Source of the DNA: Rhododendron vialii
Taxonomy: Eukaryota > Streptophyta > Magnoliopsida > Ericales > Ericaceae
Reading direction: 5' to 3'
Assembly (NCBI RefSeq): GCF_030253575.1
Contig: NC_080562.1
Span: forward strand, 30,831,852 to 30,895,851
DNA length: 64,000 bases
Every line of letters starts with the position of its first letter. The first letter of the stretch is position 1. Of this stretch, positions 1-12,679 are shown one piece after another. The position numbers were made by a program, and so were the translations under genes. The notes under the pieces are model-generated. The model was not told the origin of the DNA. It ran no database searches and saw only the letters and a list, made by a program, of their open reading frames with translations.

Positions 1-3000
1 AAAAAAAAAAAAAAGTTAGGGAAAGTGTGCTTTGCAGTATGAACCTTCAAACGCCTGAACATTGCAGCAGAGTTGTTCCATGTACCATCAAGCAACACAA
101 AGTTCAGAGGTTTTTCTTCATTTGTCTGTGCAGAGTCAACATGAAAATTACCATGTTGTTGAACTGAAATAAGATGTAAGAAATTTCACATTAAAGTGCA
201 CGAAACTACAGTAACAACACCCACAGTCGTGGACACGCGCAACATTATACAAAGAGCATATAGGATCTGAAATTCTTGTACTTTGGTATATGAGTAACCA
301 CTTTCAATTACCTTACTGTTGTCCCAATGGACCAAGAACAAGCAAAATGGCCACAGATAGCGCGGATTCCAAAGCATAATTCACATAGCCAACTTGAATG
401 CCATAGTTATGCTTTCGTGGGTTTAAATAAACTTTAAAGACAGTTTCGAATTAACTAGAGTCAACTGATATGACAGACACTATTAAAAGACTTTTTTGGG
501 CCTATTTTTCTTGAAGTAACGTACAAGTAAAAATAGACCTATACGCACAAATCTATCAGCATTTCGAATTACCAAGAAAAAGGAAATAATACCACGTTCG
601 GTATGCATTGTGGACTCGTTGAAGAATCTTGACCAAATGCATCATAAACCGACTGTGTTGGTGCATTCTTATTGGGATAAAGGCACCAAACCTTTTCTTT
701 CCCTGAAATCGACAAAGAAAGAAATTAGATTTCTGCAATCCATGATTAAGTACCAAGGAACTAAAGAACTTCCACTAATCAATGGATGCCAGCAAAGTAG
801 TTGTTCCATGAAGAGGCGTCATATCTGAGTGCCTAAAGTAAGGATAACAACCAGAAATATCAACCTAGTCCAACAATCAAGGCCACTAATTATATTTTCC
901 ATGCATTCATGTACTATACTCCACAACACTACAATAGCTTGCTTTTTTGCATACAAATATTATGCACGGACACTATGGGAACTATTGTAATGAAGGTAAA
1001 CTGCACTCAAAGGCTTAGAGTTACATGCCACAATTGACCTTAAATTGCTATTATCCTAATTTGAATTTTTACACCACCTTTTTATGCTACCTTAGTTCCT
1101 TAAGCCCAATAAAACTCTTTAAATTTGACCTCTGGGCTCTAAAGTTGGCTAACAGCTTGGGCTAAAGATTGTTTTTGGGTGCCACCGGGGTGCCCAGCCG
1201 TCCTCAACAGACACAATGGTGCTTGATGTGTTTAACCTTAACCTCCAATACCGCCAAAACTATTTTCCTAAATGTTCCAATCAAGCTATTCCCACGCAAA
1301 ATGTACAATCGTCTAGATGCCAAACTTGTTTACTTGGAACAGATCGAAGCGGAAACCTAAGAATCACTCACACAAACAAGGATATGGACACGTTCACAAC
1401 CAATCAAATTAATGGAGACACGGATTCAACATTGGACATGGCAAAACTAAAAAGAGATACATATTTTTATATATTTTTTATTGTGATTAATTTGAGTATT
1501 GTATCCGCCAACACCCAAACTATTGGAAACCAATACTAACTGAGTACAAATAAATACTAACACTGCTTCTACAAAATACAAACCCCGGAGCACAAGGACG
1601 ATTTTGTCATAAGTTTTACCCTTGAAATAAATCTTTGAAATTATGAAGCGACATCGCGTCATGTCCCCATGTATCTCACTTGGCGTGTTCCCTACATGTC
1701 CCCTATTAAATGCTATTATAAATAATTGGACAAGCCGCGTGGCGTGTCGATGTCCCTGGTGTGTCTGACATGGATACGAAGAACACTTAGGAGTGTCGAT
1801 GCTTCATAGTACTTAGGAGTGTCAGTGCTTCATAGAAAAACTTACCAAGTACCAACTACTACATTTATTCTATGCACAAAAATGGTAAACATTTATGCAA
1901 TATATCCTTCATAGTATCGAAAATGGACCAATGAAAATAAATAGCATGAAACATCACTCAATACCTGCAAGCTTGAAAGCATTCCACATGATTTCTTCAT
2001 GTTCAGCAATTCCATAGATGCACAAAGTTGCAGATTGAACACCAAAAACTTGCCATAACAACTTTCCTGTATTGTTCTGTCGTAAGAAATCCTGCCAAAA
2101 GAGAACGTTGTTGGGTGATAGTTGAAGATGTTAAACCAGAATCCCTGCTTGAAAAGAGTACAGAAATCAAACCTTTGGATGCATGTACAACCAGAACCGT
2201 ATGCCATGACAGAGAGAGAAGGGCACGACCTTAGTACACATGCAATCTTCCAGAGCAAGCCAGCACTAGAAAGTTGCAAACCTTTATGAGAAATTAACTC
2301 TTCGGTGATAAATAAAGCTAATTATGATATAAAGAAACGGAACCAGAAAAACTGAAGAACATGTCATAATACCTGATGAAACATGTAGTTCGATAATGAC
2401 CACATACCTTCTGGCAAAGGTAGTACCTACTGCCTAGCAAGCGACATGCAATTTGTCGAGCTGAAAAGAATTCCATCTTCTTTTCCGAATCACCTAAAGC
2501 CTGATATTTTGCTCTATGTTTTTTATCCTCGTGGACCTTGAAGTCTCCCTGTACATTAGCAGAGAGGATTACAGGTATGCATCTAAGAAAGCCTATGAAG
2601 TAGAGTTGATTAATACTTTAATAGCATGGTGACCACAGATAATACCCTAAAGTAAAATATGTACAGATTTGTCTCAAATGCAAAAGCTAAGTGAGACATA
2701 AACCTCCAACTTAATCTTCATATACATGAATAGAGAAATTCATGTAGTGTTAAGACAAACAGATAAAAATTCAATTTAGTTACTCTTAAAATTACATGAA
2801 CTCCTTTCATAGTAGCGATTAAGTTGATCCGTTTCAGCAGGTTTTGGATGTGAGGACCGAGGCCCTTGGAGCACACCTGAGCACACGTGCTTGGGTGAAA
2901 ATGGCCATAGAAAAGGCTGCAGCCATTTTTGGCTGCGAAAATGGCAGACCATAGGGGCACCATTTTTTCCATTTTGGCCAATTTTTAGCAATGACTTAAG

Positions 3001-3787
3001 CCATTTTGCCGCCACTGGACTTGCTCTACATTCCACATAATCCAAGAGCATAATTATGTGGACTTGTATTCTATTTTTCCTCAAACATCTCCAAGATCAC
3101 CACTACGCCCCAATATCCACATTGAATTTCTGACTACATTACCAATCTCAACTTGGTCGTGGAAGTGCGGTTGCAGAGGGCTGGAAAGGGCAGTTTTCCC
3201 AAGTATTTATCCGGTTTACAAACAGCCAATTCCCCTAAATATGATTGATGTTTTATTATATCAGGTCCCATACCCATTCCCAATAGGAGACTTGCTACTT
3301 AAAAATCTCAGCAACATAAATCAAGCAGGAAAATCCCAACAGTAAAAAGAAACACACAAGAGAGTTCTCACCAATAAAAACCAACCGTCACAAATAGTAT
3401 TTATATAGGCAGACATACACACCAATTGCAACACAAAGAATTGGGTCAAACATATATTACTTTGATTTTTCCACCAAGACCTCCGAAGCTCATCTGCCCG
3501 TCCATATCTCTCTCCAAACCCCTCAACTCTTCGACAATCTCCGCAACCATGGCCGGAAAAGGAGAGGCGGTGCCCCAACCCTGCCATTCTTGGAGGGTTA
3601 TCACGGAGGAAGAATCACCACCATTCCCTTCTCTCTCTACTTGCATGGGAGAGGAGAGAGAAGAAGACCTCGGGAATGTGCAGCTAGAGAGGGTTTTAGG
3701 AGGGGAGTCCATGTGGGTTTTGCTGCGGAAGGCAGGGTATGGAACTGGTGAGCACTTGGAGCTCCCTGCCCTTGCAGTGGCGAGCAT
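1..3787 (-). CDS. DTW-domain protein, tRNA-uridine aminocarboxypropyltransferase-like; 3' end outside window
   Basis: Six exons can be joined on the minus strand: 3787-3461, 2548-2408, 2265-2173, 2091-1965, 702-634 and 163-45; the gene continues beyond base 1. Phases agree at every junction and give 292 residues. The start is the ATG at 3787-3785. The family (bacterial TapT, human DTWD1/2) adds the 3-amino-3-carboxypropyl group from SAM to a tRNA uridine (acp3U). Visible support: a Cys cluster C154-x2-C157-x6-C164-x-C166 (LCQKCWLALEDCMC), the stretch GIRFWLYMHPK, then KEKVWCLYPNKNA, and the signature D-G-T-W at residues 278-281 within LLDGTWNNSAAMF. The donor after exon 5 (TTTG/GTCAAG) was chosen because only it keeps frame into exon 6. 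The N-terminal 100 residues are low in complexity until MSFGGLGGK. Family call is firm; tRNA specificity is inferred. Confidence 0.85.
703..1964 (-). other. Intron 4 of the DTW-domain gene with small repeats
   Basis: A 1,262-bp intron between exons 4 and 5. It holds a short tandem duplication near 1784-1835 in which the phrase ACTTAGGAGTGTC...GCTTCATAG occurs twice. Open frames here on either strand are short and carry no recognisable motif. Confidence 0.6.
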
Positions 3788-6313
3788 TTTGTGGGTTTGT
3801 GTTCAGTTTTCTTCTGATTTTGTTTGCTTCGGAATTTGGTTTCTTGGGTTGAGAGGTTGGGCCGGTCAGGCCTTTGGGTTGGCAGTGCTTGTTGAATGGT
3901 TTTGGACTTTATTTATGGGCCAGAGTCCACTCAAAGAGAGAGAACTCAAATGGAAGTGGGTTAACTGCCACGGCGTCTAGCCCACAACGGTCTCGTACCA
4001 AAGATTCAGGGTTTGAGGAGCGTCAACATTACTTGCAGTTAGAGGCAGACACCCGGAGCCCGGAGGTGCATGGCCTGAAAAACTCCGAAAATTTTCACAC
4101 GTGGTAGTTTCTGCCAAATTTTTAGGTTAATTTGAATATTTTTATGGGATTGGCTCTTGCAAGTTTCTTGAATGAAAGGTCGCAGGAACAAGGAACGAAT
4201 CCTCCAAAAATGAAATGAGTTCGCAATTACTATCACAAGAAAGCCGCTGGCGGCACAGAACAAAGTAATCCGTGATTAGCAAGTTTTTCGAAACCGGAAA
4301 AAAAAATTCTTGAAATTTCTCTATACCAGTGAAAAAGTACCTAAAATTCTCAATTATAACAATTCTCTGTTCACGTGTATAAAATTAAATGGCAAGTAGG
4401 TGTATACACATAATCTAGTCTCTTTTGGACCTAGCAAGTAGCAGTATATGTTTTTAGAATACACTTTCGTTATCAATGAAGAAATACATGTGATTTAGGT
4501 CCTCACTAGTCGCTAGGCACAAATCCTACGCCCGTCATTGCTTGCTTGTAGTAATCTAATTCACTAATCCAATAATGCTAACTATGACCTAAAAAAAAAA
4601 AAACACTCTCATCCATCCTAAACAATGGAATAAAATACTAGTATGATAGCCTCTTGCATTTTGTATTGAAAAAATATTGATAGGCACTTGCATTTTAAAG
4701 ACACAACGGAAGACGAAATATTCTTACACGTATAATATATACACCTATTTGTAGATGCTTCATATAACAATCTTATTAAAATTATTCACTAATGGAATTT
4801 TAGTTAGAGCTTGCTTGTATTTTTTAATTAAAGCAACATCCAAATTAAAGAATATTGTTGCTTTTTTAATTGTTACCTTCGTTGCGCTTTCAAATCAATT
4901 CTTGCGGTCCTCGTGAACTTGAGACACATCTAATTCCTATATAACCTTTAAAAAATGATACGAAAAAGATAAGTTAACGAAGATACATTATGCACGGTCA
5001 TGTGTATTAAAAAAACGACCAATTTTTTTTCTTTTTTCTTTTGTAGAAGTCTCTGTTTGTTGGTTTATTTTTTGTTCATACATGACTACTACTTACGTTT
5101 TTGTCTGCTGGAACTTCATTTACTCACGAATTCGTTCAGTACTCCAGTTTTTTTTTTTTTTTTCAGAATATCAGAGGATTAAGTCCCATTATTAGAATAC
5201 TCATAATATATTTTTTAATATAAAATCCCCATCGGCTGATATAAAAAAAAAAAAGACATTATTTGATTTATTTCAAGACAATGGCGCGGCTCTATGATAT
5301 GCTTATCTTCATATGATTTGTCGTATGGAGTCTAGATTAACTCAATAGGTTTGACTGGTGTTCAAGGTCCTGCGAATTAGGGATTTGATTCCTCCTAAGT
5401 TTTAGCTTCAAATTCTTGCGTGCTATCAAATCTTATCGAAACAACTCATACGGGATTTTGCCTCAGCTTAATTTAATCCCCCTAGTGGATTGAATTGATT
5501 CTCCAAAAATTAGTGAAGCTATGCTTATGTAATATGGTCCGGAGATTTTGATTTGCGAAAATATAAATTTAGTTTGGACAATTGTACCCTTGTGAGGGGC
5601 AGATGGAAGGGAGTTCCTAGGATGCCCGGCCCCTGCACAACTCCAAATATTATATTCTTTTCGTCTCTTTCTAAGTGTTCACCTTTGAAAATCAAACTTT
5701 TTAAGAAGACACATTAATTGCAGTAAAAAATGATTAACTTTCCTCAAATACCTTTCCTATTTAATTGATCTATTTTAGTTGATTCTTTTTTTTTTGAAAG
5801 GGTTAGTATAAAAGAAATGACTATATAGGAATTTTACTTAGTTTTACCTATTGACTTTTCAAAATTGACATTTTTTTATGGACAAACCAAAAAAGAAGAG
5901 TGGACACTTAAAAATGGATGGAGGGAGTATTTAATTCTACGATTCTTATGCCTCTGCAAGTCCCTTGATGGAAAAAAAAAAAAAAAACCTTAAAATAAAT
6001 ATATATTGTGAAAAGACTCCCTATCAATAATTGTTTTTCGCATGTGTTAAATAATATAACGGCTACATATATACATATGAATTTAGACGTACCAAATAGC
6101 AATATATATTTACGAAATGATATTTTTCTTATCACAATAAAAATACACGTACGTGATTCAAGCCGCCGTTAAGTATAATTTTTGCATCCACAGTACTAGC
6201 TTGGTGGGTATGAGGTAAGAACAGATCGAGGGACGGATGAGTCCGGGCTAGGCGACCGCCCTATCCATGTCCAATTTTTCAGTAGAATTATAGTAGGCCT
6301 TTTTTTTCAAAAA
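3788..6313. other. Gene-free upstream region of the DTW gene
   Basis: Nothing coding is convincing. The first few hundred bases are presumably the promoter and 5' UTR of the minus-strand DTW gene. Around 5355-5520 there is a tRNA-like stretch (GACTGGTGTTCAAGG, then GGGATTTGATTCC) that may be an old SINE head. The rest is AT-rich with homopolymer runs. Confidence 0.5.
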
Positions 6314-6625
6314 CTCTACAAAAAAAAAAAAACAGCCTATACCGGCTTTTGAAAAATGCCGGAAAAGACCCGACAAACGTCGGGAAAAGTTTAGCGGCGT
6401 TTTTGCATACGCTGGGACACTGATGTCGGCTTAGGTTTCTGGCATTTAAAAAACGCCGAGAAAGATCTATGGCGGCGTTTTTCGAAAAACCTCGGGATTG
6501 ATTCATGAGTAAAAATCACCCTTTTGGCGACGTTTTTCCAAAAACGCCGGGAAGGGTCACCTATGCCTGCGTTTTTTGAAATGCCGCTAAAAGAAGCGAC
6601 GGTAAAACCACTTTTTCTTGTAGTA
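6314..6625. mobile_element. Small CACTA-like non-autonomous element
   Basis: About 312 bp. The right end reads CTTTTTCTTGTAGTA, matching the complement of the classic CACTA terminus CACTACAAG; the left end CTCTACAAAAAA is a decayed match. The interior carries many palindromic subterminal units of the type GGCGTTTTT-nn-AAAAACGCC (near 6392, 6471, 6519, 6570), a known habit of CACTA elements. No transposase is present. The 3-bp target duplication is not clear, so the exact ends are approximate. Confidence 0.55.
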
Positions 6626-6931
6626 TATAAATGCAAATTCGCCCACCGAACATCGTTTTTTCACCATCTATAACACCCGCCGAACTAGGTTCTTTGAGAA
6701 AATAATGCTATTTTAGCAATAATTTTACTTTTACAATAATAATTTCGTTTTTAAAGTGGATAGGAGCACCCAAGATTGTATCTCGTCATAATTATAAATG
6801 AAAATTACTAATTGCTAGGTTGATTGAAAATACATATAAAAATCTTTTGTATGGTCTATATATTTTTATACTTTGTGCTGGGGGAAAAAAAGAAAAGAAA
6901 ATTTTCCTTCATATGTTCACAATTTTTTTGG

Positions 6932-7068
6932 AGAGTGATTTTCACTCTCTTTTTTTTGATATCCACGCTCCCTTTTTTGTATTTTAGTGTTGAAAATGTG
7001 TAATTTTTTTTTTTGCTAAAAATGGGTGTGGATATAAAAAAAGGGGAGCGTGAAAATCATTTTTTTTT
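6932..7068. mobile_element. Short inverted-repeat element (MITE-like)
   Basis: The arms GTGATTTTCACTCTC...GATATCCACGCTCCC (6936-6971) and GGGTGTGGATAT...GAGCGTGAAAATCA (7023-7062) are imperfect inverted repeats around a T-rich centre. The arm sequence resembles that of the element at 62931-63128, so both may belong to one family. No coding capacity. Confidence 0.45.
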
Positions 7069-7650
7069 AATAGCGTATGTTTGCCCACCCAACTTTAAAC
7101 TTCACTCATGTCCAGTCCCGTTTTGCACTAGAGGAAACAGTCCTCTTTGGGACCATTCATTGGTAGATCCAATGGTTCAAATTTTTTCACACACACTTTG
7201 GCCGATAAAAAATACACTCTTACCAGTAAAAGAGTAAAAATACATCAAAACCGTTGATTGCAGTAATTGAACGATCCCGATGAGAACTATTTCCTCCGGT
7301 CCAAATTAAAACACGGACCGGAAAGGATCTATTCCCTTAAACTTCTGTGTGCGTTTCTGGTATCAAGGTTGTGTTCCGGGTTGCCCCCTTAGAGCTCATT
7401 TTTGTTTTTTCGTTGCTGTTAGTTCTAACCTAAAATAATCTACTCCTATTTCGGTCGGCACCGTCGTTTAATTTTCCCAAGTAGTTATTATAATTCAAAT
7501 TAAACAATTAAATTAACGCGTATTCCCAAGTACTTGATGGTTTAGATTTCGCTTTCAATAGCTTTTTAATTTGTTTATTTCATTTCACATTGTTGGTATT
7601 TACTACTATATAGATATTCTTCCATCTTTCGGGGACCTGTAATGAGCAAA

Positions 7651-7831
7651 GTGATCACTACGTACAAAGTGTAGTGAGCCATCGTAGCTATCCAAAAGTA
7701 TTATCGACAGTTCAGATTTAAAACAAACTCTTCCTTGATAATCTTTCGTGGAAGAGTTTGTTTTAAGTCCGAATCGTTAATTGTTAAAATAGACGGCTGA
7801 AATAGCTCACTATACGTTGTAGTGACTTTAC
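7651..7831. mobile_element. MITE with nested hairpin
   Basis: The outer arms (7651-7679 and 7804-7831) are imperfect inverted repeats built around CACTAC and AGTGAGC. In the centre, 7712-7771, is a second, nearly perfect hairpin with arms AAACAAACTCTTCC and GGAAGAGTTTGTTT. About 180 bp, no ORF of note. Confidence 0.55.
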
Positions 7832-8053
7832 CCAGATCCCATTGTTGTGTCCAGTGGCAAATCATCTTTGAAATGCACAGATTCAAACATCCAAATATTA
7901 AAGCATTTCATATAATTTTTTAATCGATAACATAGGTATCCGGATCAACATACGTACCTCGACTAATCCTCGGAGAATCCTACAATCGATCCACTAGCAG
8001 GTAGAAGGCTCAACTAAAGCACTAGTAGCTAGAGGGCTCAACTAAAGCCGTAG

Positions 8054-8145
8054 TAAAGTTTCATATGGCTTGGCTCATATGAGTTGACAAGTTATATAGC
8101 AAAGTTTCATATGGCTTGGCTCATAGGAGTTGACAAGTTATATAG
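8054..8145. repeat. Two-copy tandem repeat, about 46 bp
   Basis: The unit beginning AAAGTTTCATATGGCTTGG is present twice, at 8055 and 8101, with one or two differences. Just before it, two copies of a shorter phrase ending GGCTCAACTAAAGC (about 8005-8048) are also in tandem. Confidence 0.8.
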
Positions 8146-9374
8146 TTGATGGCGTGGAATATAATAACATTTATTTTATTTTATTTTTTTGAGAAAATCA
8201 TATTCTATACACTATGTATGGGGAAAGGGAGCGGGGGGTGGGCTTTTAAAATTCAATTAACAAGTACGGTTATTTATGGATATGCTATTTTTGTATTAGA
8301 TCAAGATATATACGTACGTAGATCAAGTAGACGTACTTTTGTGTATCAATTTGACAATTTGGGTATGGCAATATTTTCAACTTATATGAACTCTTGTTAA
8401 TGGATACTTCTATGTTATTTTCCAAATTTGCACTCATGTTAACGTGTCAATGACACATCACCAAATATCTAGTCACGTTCCGAATGGTACAAAATTGATT
8501 TTTCAGTATGTAATTAGTGCACCAAGTCTCTATCACTCAAAACTCGGGTACTCGATAAAAGGTAGCACTTGCTATTTTGCCATGTCAGCAGAAACGAAAC
8601 TACTAGCTAGTGTCCTTATGGGGGTCAAGGCTTCTAGTGTTTCAAAATTGTCTAATTAGTTTATTTTAAATATCAAAACTATAAAGGGCCTAATATTACT
8701 CTTAGGGATTCATCGTTTAAAAAAAAAAAAAAAAGGTTTCATTCAGAAAGAACCTCTTGGCTCTCTATCTCGGTATTGTGTTTGGTATTATCCGCCATTA
8801 TTTAGATATTTAAATGTATGTTTATATTCTTGAATCTTAAAATTTCAAAATCTCGTTGTCATGTTATGGCCTCCTAGTATATGAAATTTTGGTTCCGTCC
8901 CGTATGTCCTAACATATATCCAATAGGTGATGTGGTGATTGATAAAGTTTATCCAAAAACCTAGCTAGATGTCCTGGACTTGTAGACATCAACAAGTTGC
9001 ATGGTACTCCGTATTATGATTGGATTGGGGGGTAGCTTGCTTTGATAGTAATAGGAGTAGATTATAGATGCGTGGACACCTTATCCGTGAACTACAAGTC
9101 AGAGACCCAAACCATACAAACCAACCAGTAATATTGAACGAAAAACAAAATTCAACTAGCTAGGATACACGTGCACTCAACTGTAAATAGTATTCGAGTG
9201 TGCTAAATTAGTCCAGACATCTGAGTTTTAAAAAAATAATTGAATTTACTAAAGGCCGCGTGCCGCTTGAGACGGGGGAGTGAGCTATTTTTCTAATGCA
9301 TGCAGCGCCAGTTGCTCCATTCTTTATTGATAGCTAGGTGCATCTAACAGAGTACTAACACTCCTCAACAATGA
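8146..9374. other. Gene-free AT-rich stretch
   Basis: Open frames of 60-85 codons occur but none shows a domain, a codon pattern or splice partners. I see no RNA gene. It is best treated as intergenic. Confidence 0.5.
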
Positions 9375-9592
9375 GTTTTTTTTATTTGGGTAATTCAGGG
9401 TGTTCCCGGCCAGCTTGCGTGCACCTTTTACTAATCCCTACAGCTCCTTTCACATCTGTTTCACACGCTTTACGCATGGGGTGAGATGGCTCCAAGAATT
9501 GTTAGCAAGGAGAATCAAACTTGAAACCTTAGAATGGAGCAAACACCTAAGTCTCAAGTCAAGACCACTAGGCCAACTTCTTGAGATTACCT
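9375..9592 (-). mobile_element. tRNA-derived SINE (Au-like), copy 1
   Basis: On the minus strand the head reads TTGGCCTAGTGGTCT (A-box-like), followed by AAGGTTTCAAGTTTGATTC (B-box-like). The body ends in GCAAGCTGGCCGGGAACACCC, then an A-rich tail. The same architecture and about three-quarters of the bases recur at 17625-17838. The layout is like the plant Au SINE family; the family name is from memory and was not checked. Confidence 0.7.
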
Positions 9593-9884
9593 CGTTCATC
9601 TATGCTATATATACTAAACAAAAGTGCTTATTAGTGAAAAGGCCTCATGTCGCGACAAGTAACACAATTTAATTGGATTGTCATTAGAACTTTTTCAACA
9701 CATGTGAGATATTATTTTTTCATAGTTTTGGAAATATTCTTTTGCTTAACAAGTCCTTGATTTGTGGGATAAAGTTTTGAAAAATGGAAAACATTTACAA
9801 TAACCATGTTCATTAGTTGTGGGGATGAGGAATCGTAATACATACCCCCAGCATAGCACGGATTCACTTCTAGTGACATTCTTA

Positions 9885-10944
9885 GGCCATCCACAGTGGT
9901 ATAATCAAAATAGGATAATCAAAAGTTGACACATCAGCTTTTGATTATTCATTTAAGAAGTTGTTAAGCTTAACAATGTTGAGGTTCACAATGGTCACTT
10001 CTAATCCATAACCAAAATAAGAAGTCCACTACAATTTCACACAATCTATCTCTCCCCCTCTGTTTCTCGTCATTCACTTCCCTCCATTATGTTTTTTTTT
10101 GGGCAAAAATATATCAAACATATGGTGTTCTTTCTAGTGTTATTTATCAAAACAACACAAACTTTTTTTTCCTTCCTTTTCTTGTAGCCTATATCACAAA
10201 TCCACCACTCTCTTAATCTTTCAAAAAAAATTAGATATGTTCTTGAAATTGGAAAATAATGCAAGGTTCTTCCTTTTTTTTTTTTGCAAGGTTCTTCATT
10301 TACTAAACTATAAGGGGAGGAACAAAAAAGAATAACCAATTTTTAGTCGAAAAAATTATTTATTTTGCTAAAAAGTAATTATTTCTCAAAATACTTGGGT
10401 AAAAGTAAAAAATATATATATTTTCGATTTCTCTCGTCGAGATGAATCAATAACCCATAAAAGTTTGGTACAAAATTAACAAATGTGAAAAAAAATCAAA
10501 TAAAGACAATTTTCAGATTTAAGTTAAGTTCATAAGAATGCAGCCTAAAATAGAAACGGAAAAGAATAGTGAAATACCGTAATCCGGCAACGATGGGTTA
10601 AATTGTAGATGATCGAGAAATATGAGCTTCACTTTTAGAAGAAAAGAAAGAGAAACAGTTTGTGGTTGAAGTGAAAAAGATATAGAGCAGGTGAAGAAGA
10701 GAAGAAGAAAATACTAGTTGAAATATGCGTGTATATAAATTTTGGAACCAATTAACTTATGTGGTGTGGGGTTTACAAATTTTGATTATTGAAAAAGGTT
10801 GCTAATTTTGGTTATCCAAAGCCTAAAATTTGGTTATTTCTAAGGATGTTGTTAAGTTTGATTATACTATTGTGAGTCATTTTTTGCACCAATATTGTTA
10901 ACTTTAACAACAATTGGCTTTTGATTATACCACTGTGGATGGCC
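9885..10944. mobile_element. Non-autonomous PIF/Harbinger-type element, 1,060 bp
   Basis: Perfect 26-bp terminal inverted repeats start GGCCATCCACAGTGGTATAA at both ends, and both sides are flanked by TTA (9882-9884 and 10945-10947), the target duplication expected for PIF/Harbinger and Tourist elements. The interior is AT-rich and has no transposase or Myb-like reading frame, so it must have been moved in trans. Intact ends and TSD suggest a fairly recent insertion. Confidence 0.85.
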
Positions 10945-11641
10945 TTATAGAGAGATGACATACACATAATTAAGTTGTAGATACATGGCCGATCACAAAA
11001 TATATACATATTTTTTGGGTAAATTTTTTTTTTATTGCCCTTTCACCTTTTTCAAAACATTCTACTTTTACTCGCATGGGTTTAATGCTAGTTGTTGATA
11101 AAACACAACTACATACATTAATTTCTCATACATAGCGTATGCCGTATGTGGGTAGTAGTTTAATTAATTACTACTTAATTAATAGTATAGTTGACATGGA
11201 AAAATAATTAACGGTATGGTTCACTCCAACCATTTGCCTAGCCCAAGTTGTCTCGGAATATCTTTAATTAGATCGAATTGTTATTCTTAACCCATATATA
11301 TCTAATTAAGTACTTTTGACTCCAGTGTTTTCATTATCACCTTACTTAATTAGTGCCAAATTATTCACGACGTTTCTTGACATATTTAATTTCTCTCTTC
11401 TTTTGAGATCGAAATATTGTTTACAAGCAATCGTGGAACATTTGAAGCATATTGTATGAGCTTAAGATAGTTTAATATTAGGCTCAACCTTCTAAATATA
11501 TGTCTTAAGTGAATGCTCGTCCAGGAGTATTCATCATGTACAGCGTTGAGTGTTTGATATATCTAGACATGCATGTGTTTCATATATTTTTGAAGAGTCT
11601 AATGTAATATAAACTGTCATATACTTGGATTCCTATTTTGT

Positions 11642-12055
11642 TTCAAGATTGACAAAAGGGTATGTTGTGAACAGTGAGAAGTTGCAGGGCAAGGGAGGAC
11701 AATGCATTTTCAAAAACTTTAGGGGACGTTTCGGCATCGTCCAGAAACCTCAATGGAGTTTAAGTGCAATTTACCCAAAAAATGGAAAGTATTGTTTATT
11801 TCTTCTTCTTCTTTTGACTCGGAAAGATGGAAGTTTTGTTGGATTCAAGATTGACAAAAGGGTATGTTGTGAACAGTGAGAAGTTGCAGGGCAAGGGAGG
11901 ACAATGCATCCTCAAAAACTTTAGGGGACGTTTCGGCATCGTCCAGAAACCTCAATGGAGTTTAAGTGCAATTTACCCAAAAAATGGAAAGTATTGTTTA
12001 CTTCTTCTTCTTCTTTTGACTCGGAAAGATGAAGTTTTGTTGGATTCAAGATTGA
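11642..12055 (+). repeat. Two and a bit tandem copies of a 200-bp unit
   Basis: The unit starting TTCAAGATTGACAAAAGGG occurs at 11642 and 11844, and a third copy starts at 12044 and breaks off after about 12 bp. The copies are nearly identical over the whole unit. Each can be read as about 65 open codons (GYVVNSEKLQGKGGQC... and RTK/LTRKD ends), but the frame shifts between copies and no family is recognisable. It may be a transcribed but non-coding or transposon-derived repeat. Confidence 0.85.
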
Positions 12056-12118
12056 GACATTGAGGGTCTTACAAACAGCTCCCCCTCTCAGTAAATTGCA
12101 TTCTCTCTCTCCCCTTCT

Positions 12119-12121
<3 letters not shown>

Positions 12122-12179
<58 letters not shown>
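12122..12179. repeat. (AT)n microsatellite
   Basis: An unbroken run of about 28 AT dinucleotides. Confidence 0.98.
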
Positions 12180-12182
<3 letters not shown>

Positions 12183-12198
12183 CCAAAATTTGAACCTA

Positions 12199-12200
<2 letters not shown>

Positions 12201-12247
<47 letters not shown>
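12201..12247. repeat. (CT)n microsatellite
   Basis: About 22 uninterrupted CT dinucleotides, 20 bp downstream of the AT run. Confidence 0.98.
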
Positions 12248-12250
<3 letters not shown>

Positions 12251-12679
12251 ACTCCTCTGTTCTTAATGATCAGAAGTTGTTAACCTAGGTTTCGCTAATT
12301 GAAAGCGTCCATGGCCAAGATGAAGAGAGGTATTGTCGTTTGTCGGATGAGAGAGAGAGCGCTCGCACGCCAGAGAGAGAGAGGATGGGAACGAGGAGAA
12401 GAGGGGGTAGAGGGTTATGTTTGTATGTTACGAACAAAGGGTATTTTCGGTCAAATATTAACGTTTGCCCTAGATATCCAACATTATTTAACGAACTTTT
12501 AACAGAAGGGGTCCATTTGTGTAACGTTTTTAGATGTCTGTTTGGGCGATTTTAAACATTAAGGGGTATCCGTGAGATACAAGAATAAATGAGGGGGTTT
12601 TTATGTAATTTTACCTATCTTTTATTTTTTGAGAGATTTATCAAAATGTATGAGTGTATTGATACAGACACCACTGATC

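Noticed and set aside
186..377. Minus-strand open frame between DTW exons 5 and 6
   Set aside because: No resemblance to DTW proteins, and including it breaks the phase; the direct exon 5 to exon 6 join preserves frame.
3426..3980. 184-codon open frame on the plus strand
   Set aside because: It overlaps exon 1 of the DTW gene on the opposite strand, which is supported by splice phase and family resemblance; the plus-strand protein has no recognisable domain.
12299..12555. Arg-rich open frame next to the CT tract
   Set aside because: Composition reflects GA-rich DNA; no start context, splice partner or domain.
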